From contig CBDFGB010000020.1 in the NCBI GenBank assembly GCA_965246915.1, positions 1 to 64,000 on the forward strand: a DNA stretch of 64,000 nt, given 5' to 3'. Origin of the DNA: CAVRQM01 sp965246915 (lineage in GTDB: Bacteria > Pseudomonadota > Alphaproteobacteria > Acetobacterales > Acetobacteraceae). A model generated the notes under the pieces. That model ran no database searches, was not told where the DNA came from, and saw nothing but the letters and a program-made list of their open reading frames with translations. Both the position numbers and the translations under genes were made by a program. Each line of letters begins with the position of its first letter. The stretch's first letter is position 1. This document shows positions 61,563 through 64,000 of the stretch, in pieces.

Positions 61563-62618
61563 CTATTCAACCGGCAACACCACCGCGTCGCGCTCCGCGA
61601 ACCCGAGACGCACCCGCTCGCCCGGTGCGGGCGGCGCTTGGCGCGACAGCGTCGCCACGAGGGCCACGCCCCCGGCGGCGGTGAAGTTCACGTGCGTCAG
61701 GCTGCCCTCGTACGCGCTGCCGTTGGCCTGGGCCTCGATCGCGTTCTCGCCGGACTCGATCTCCACCGCCTCCGGCCGCACGAACAGTGTCGCGCGCGAC
61801 CCCCGCGCCAGATGACGCGGATTGAGTGCCCGCAAGGGACCAAGCGAGGTATCGAGCACGACGGCCTCGGCGTCGGCCTGCGAGATCACGCCGGGCACCG
61901 CGTTCGTCTCGCCCACGAAACCGGCGACGAACGCGGTGCGGGGACGCTCATACATGTCGCGCGGCTCGCCGACCTGTTCGATACGCCCGCGGTTCATCAC
62001 CGCGACGCGATCCGACATGGTCAGCGCCTCGCCCTGATCGTGCGTGATATAGATGAACGTGACGCCCACGCGACGCTGGATCGCCCGCAGCTCGTTGCGC
62101 ATATGCTGGCGCAGCTTCAGGTCGAGGGCCGAAAGCGGCTCGTCCAGCAGCAGCACCTGCGGCTCGACCGCAAGCGCGCGCGCGATGGCCACGCGCTGCT
62201 TCTGGCCGCCGGAGAGCTCGTCGATGCGCTTTCCGCCCTGGTCGGCCAGCGCCACAAGGTCCAGCAATCCCTCGGCCTTGCGCTGGCGCGCGGACGACGC
62301 AACACCGCGCACCCGCAGGCCGTAGGCGACGTTCTCGGTCACGGTCATCATCGGAAACAGCGCGAGCGACTGGAAAATCAGCGCGGTCGGCCGCTTGTTG
62401 GCGCCGATGCCGCGCATGTCCCGCCCGCCGATACGCACCACCCCTTCGGTCGGCTCGACGAAGCCGGAGATGGTGCGCAGCAGCGTCGTCTTGCCGCAGC
62501 CGGACGGCCCGAGGAAGCTGAAGAACTCCCCGGGCGCGATCCGCAGCGAAATGTCCTCGGCTGCGGTGAACGGGCCAAAGCGGACCGTCACCGCATCGAG
62601 TTCGACGTCGGCCGTCAC
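61563..62618 (-). CDS. potA: ABC transporter ATPase (PotA-like)
   Basis: 351 residues. Walker A FLGPSGCGKTTLL (about residues 35-47), Q-loop LIFQSLALFPMMTV, signature ELSGGQKQRVAIARAL, Walker B VLLLDEPLSALD, switch His in ITHDQGEAL, and a C-terminal TOBE domain (about 280-350). All catalytic motifs are intact, unlike the ATPase at 38184. GTG 62618 overlaps the binding-protein stop as GTGA. Confidence 0.93.
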   Translation of the reverse strand: MTADVELDAVTVRFGPFTAAEDISLRIAPGEFFSFLGPSGCGKTTLLRTISGFVEPTEGVVRIGGRDMRGIGANKRPTALIFQSLALFPMMTVTENVAYGLRVRGVASSARQRKAEGLLDLVALADQGGKRIDELSGGQKQRVAIARALAVEPQVLLLDEPLSALDLKLRQHMRNELRAIQRRVGVTFIYITHDQGEALTMSDRVAVMNRGRIEQVGEPRDMYERPRTAFVAGFVGETNAVPGVISQADAEAVVLDTSLGPLRALNPRHLARGSRATLFVRPEAVEIESGENAIEAQANGSAYEGSLTHVNFTAAGGVALVATLSRQAPPAPGERVRLGFAERDAVVLPVE

Positions 62619-63781
62619 GCCGCCTTGAACTTCTCGGCGTACTGGGTGCGCAGCTCGGCAAACCATGACGGCTCGGCCGGTCGCGCCCACAGTTTCGACA
62701 GCGCATCCTCGGGATACGCCTCGTTGAAGATCGACTTGGCCTTGTCCGACAACAGCGCGTCGGCACCCTTGACCACCGGGTTGTAGCCGGATCCCTCGGC
62801 GACCAGCGCGCTGCCCTTGGGCGAGTGAACCCACTGCAGCCACGCGTAGGCCTGTTCGGTGTTCTTGGCACCCGTGGTCAGCGCCCAGCCATCGACCCAG
62901 GAAATCGCCCCTTCCTGCGGCGCCATGTATGAGACGGGTTTGCCGGCCTTCTTCAGGCTGATCGGCGGGCCGTCCCAGGTCTGGCCGATCACCACGTCGT
63001 TCTCCAGCAAACCGTTCTTGGTGGTGTCGCCGGAATCCCAGAATTGCTTGATCCACGCCTTGTGCGCCAAGGCGATCGGCAGAATCTGGTCGTAGATCTT
63101 CTTCATGCTGTCGGGATCCTTGTAGGCGTCCAGCATGCGGTTGCTCGGCAGCTTGCCGGAATGGTCCAGCCACAGTCCGATCCCCAGCAGCAACGAGTGC
63201 GGCCGCCCCTGCACATGGCCCTTGTATTTCTCGTCCCACAGCGACCCATAGGACAACGTGGCATACTCAAGCGTCGTCTTGTCGGTGCGCCACGAAATCG
63301 CCTCGCTGCCCCAGCAATGCGGCGTGTGGTACAGCTTGCCATCCCAGCGCCACAGATCCTCGCTGATCGCGGCCAGCTTCGGCAGCACGTTGTCGAGCGC
63401 CAGTTGCTTCTCGTCGAACGGCGCCAGCAGACCGAGTTCCTTGAACTGCGGCGCGCGGTCATGCGTCGGCTGGCACAGGTCGAACCCTTCGCCGGCGGTG
63501 GCCTGCAGCTTGTTGATCTGCTCCTCGTTCTGGCTGAACGGGGTCGTGGTGACCTTGATGCCGGTGGCCTTCTCGAACTCCGGGATCAGCGGGTTCGGCT
63601 GCTCGTCGTCCCAGTTCAGCATCGAAAGCGCGCCCGACGACGACCGCGCTTGGCGCACCACGAACGGCCCCATCGCCGCCACCGCGCCGAGTGCCGCCGA
63701 CCGGGCCAGCATCACGCGCCTCGAGAAACCTTGCGCCGCGGCGACCGTCGCCTCGGCGGACTTGAACCTGTCGTCGTTCAT
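62615..63781 (-). CDS. potD: Periplasmic solute-binding protein (PotD-like)
   Basis: 388 residues. A twin-arginine-like signal (FSRRVMLARSAALGAV, about 19-35) leads to SGALSMLNWDDEQPNPLIPEFEKATGIKV, the start of a polyamine-type binding protein. YHTPHCWGSEAISWRTDKT and NPVVKGADALLSDKAK later agree with the family. A Tat signal suggests export of a folded protein. It is the first gene of the potD-A-B-C order. The region 63782-63848 carries the promoter, if any; I see no clear site. Confidence 0.9.
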   Translation of the reverse strand: MNDDRFKSAEATVAAAQGFSRRVMLARSAALGAVAAMGPFVVRQARSSSGALSMLNWDDEQPNPLIPEFEKATGIKVTTTPFSQNEEQINKLQATAGEGFDLCQPTHDRAPQFKELGLLAPFDEKQLALDNVLPKLAAISEDLWRWDGKLYHTPHCWGSEAISWRTDKTTLEYATLSYGSLWDEKYKGHVQGRPHSLLLGIGLWLDHSGKLPSNRMLDAYKDPDSMKKIYDQILPIALAHKAWIKQFWDSGDTTKNGLLENDVVIGQTWDGPPISLKKAGKPVSYMAPQEGAISWVDGWALTTGAKNTEQAYAWLQWVHSPKGSALVAEGSGYNPVVKGADALLSDKAKSIFNEAYPEDALSKLWARPAEPSWFAELRTQYAEKFKAA

Positions 63782-63848
63782 CCTGCATCCCCTGTTGATT
63801 AGACTCGAACTCTAAGCAGCACTCATCCCGTCTCGACACGCCTGCCTG

Positions 63849-63950
63849 GTCATTGCGAGCCGCCTCTTGGCGGCGCGGCAATCCAGGCCAACACGAGAAG
63901 CTCCAGCGGGCGGCCCTGGATTGCCGCGTCGCTTCGCTCCTCGCAATGAC
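63849..63950. repeat. Inverted repeat with GTCATTGCGAG ends
   Basis: The left arm begins GTCATTGCGAG (63849) and continues to GGCAATCCAGG; the right arm runs CCTGGATTGCC to CTCGCAATGAC (63950). The long near-palindrome spans about 100 bases with a small hairpin inside each arm. The pattern (arms with GCTTCGC and CTCGCAATGAC) is a common dispersed repeat in alphaproteobacterial genomes, as I recall. The bases from 63951 to the right edge show no gene. Confidence 0.75.
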
Positions 63951-64000
63951 ATAGCTACGCCGCCCTCGTCTGCACCTGCGACTGCGTTTGCATCGGCACG

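Overview
The window is GC-rich, densely packed chromosomal DNA from what is most likely an alphaproteobacterium of the Rhodospirillales/Acetobacteraceae type. The reasons are the codon use, the aerobic cobaltochelatase pair cobS-cobT, a cytochrome c', a psd-pssA pair, a sugar 1-dehydrogenase close to the Azospirillum L-arabinose/D-galactose enzyme, and many 1-4 base stop/start overlaps. I could not run any database search, so this placement is inference.

Layout, left part (1-11.5 kb): an ABC permease-like gene, an MFS exporter and a LysE exporter; a Xre-RES toxin-antitoxin pair; then a seven-gene minus-strand operon (10238 down to 4035), in which every stop overlaps the next start. It encodes creatininase-like amidohydrolase, ABC ATPase, ABC permease, cytosine-deaminase-like amidohydrolase, FAD-linked oxidase and two flavodoxin-fold oxidoreductases, and looks like an import and catabolism route for a small nitrogen compound. 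A PhyH-type dioxygenase is divergent from it.

11.5-20.1 kb: a sugar dehydrogenase, then the most interesting block. It is a minus-strand set of YcaO (15480-16658), TfuA-like (14449-15483), an HExxH zinc protease (13091-14452) and a 185-residue protein ending in six copies of RSAMxx (12472-13029). YcaO plus TfuA is the known pair for backbone thioamidation, so this may be an unusual ribosomally made peptide pathway or a protein-modification system. A large cyclase/AAA/TPR regulator lies directly upstream.

20.3-31.1 kb: a PA0069-type radical SAM gene, a pair of arsenosugar-type glycosyltransferase genes, moaB, a lytic transglycosylase, a uracil-DNA glycosylase, a TPR lipoprotein, ispE, tRNA-Gln and two OmpA-family genes separated by a clear terminator.

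31.2-44 kb: an overlapping pqiB-pqiC-pqiA-araC-kbaZ operon, an ABC ATPase and binding protein without a permease, small membrane proteins, pssA-psd, a LysM protein and a cytochrome b561.

44-54.6 kb: a second PhyH-type dioxygenase, a TrpD2/YbiB-like gene lacking a normal start codon, cytochrome c', a LOG-family gene, tRNA-Pro, a GNAT-MutT fusion, a CinA-type protein, a decayed FAD oxidoreductase, bolA, a J-domain protein and cobS-cobT.

54.6-64 kb: a stretch that looks less GC-rich with a GNAT protein and a methyltransferase, ending at a scar where a resolvase remnant abuts a broken ureidoglycolate-lyase-like gene; then brnT-brnA, a molbindin with a molybdopterin-fold periplasmic protein, and a complete polyamine-type ABC importer operon. 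The right edge holds a 100-base inverted repeat.
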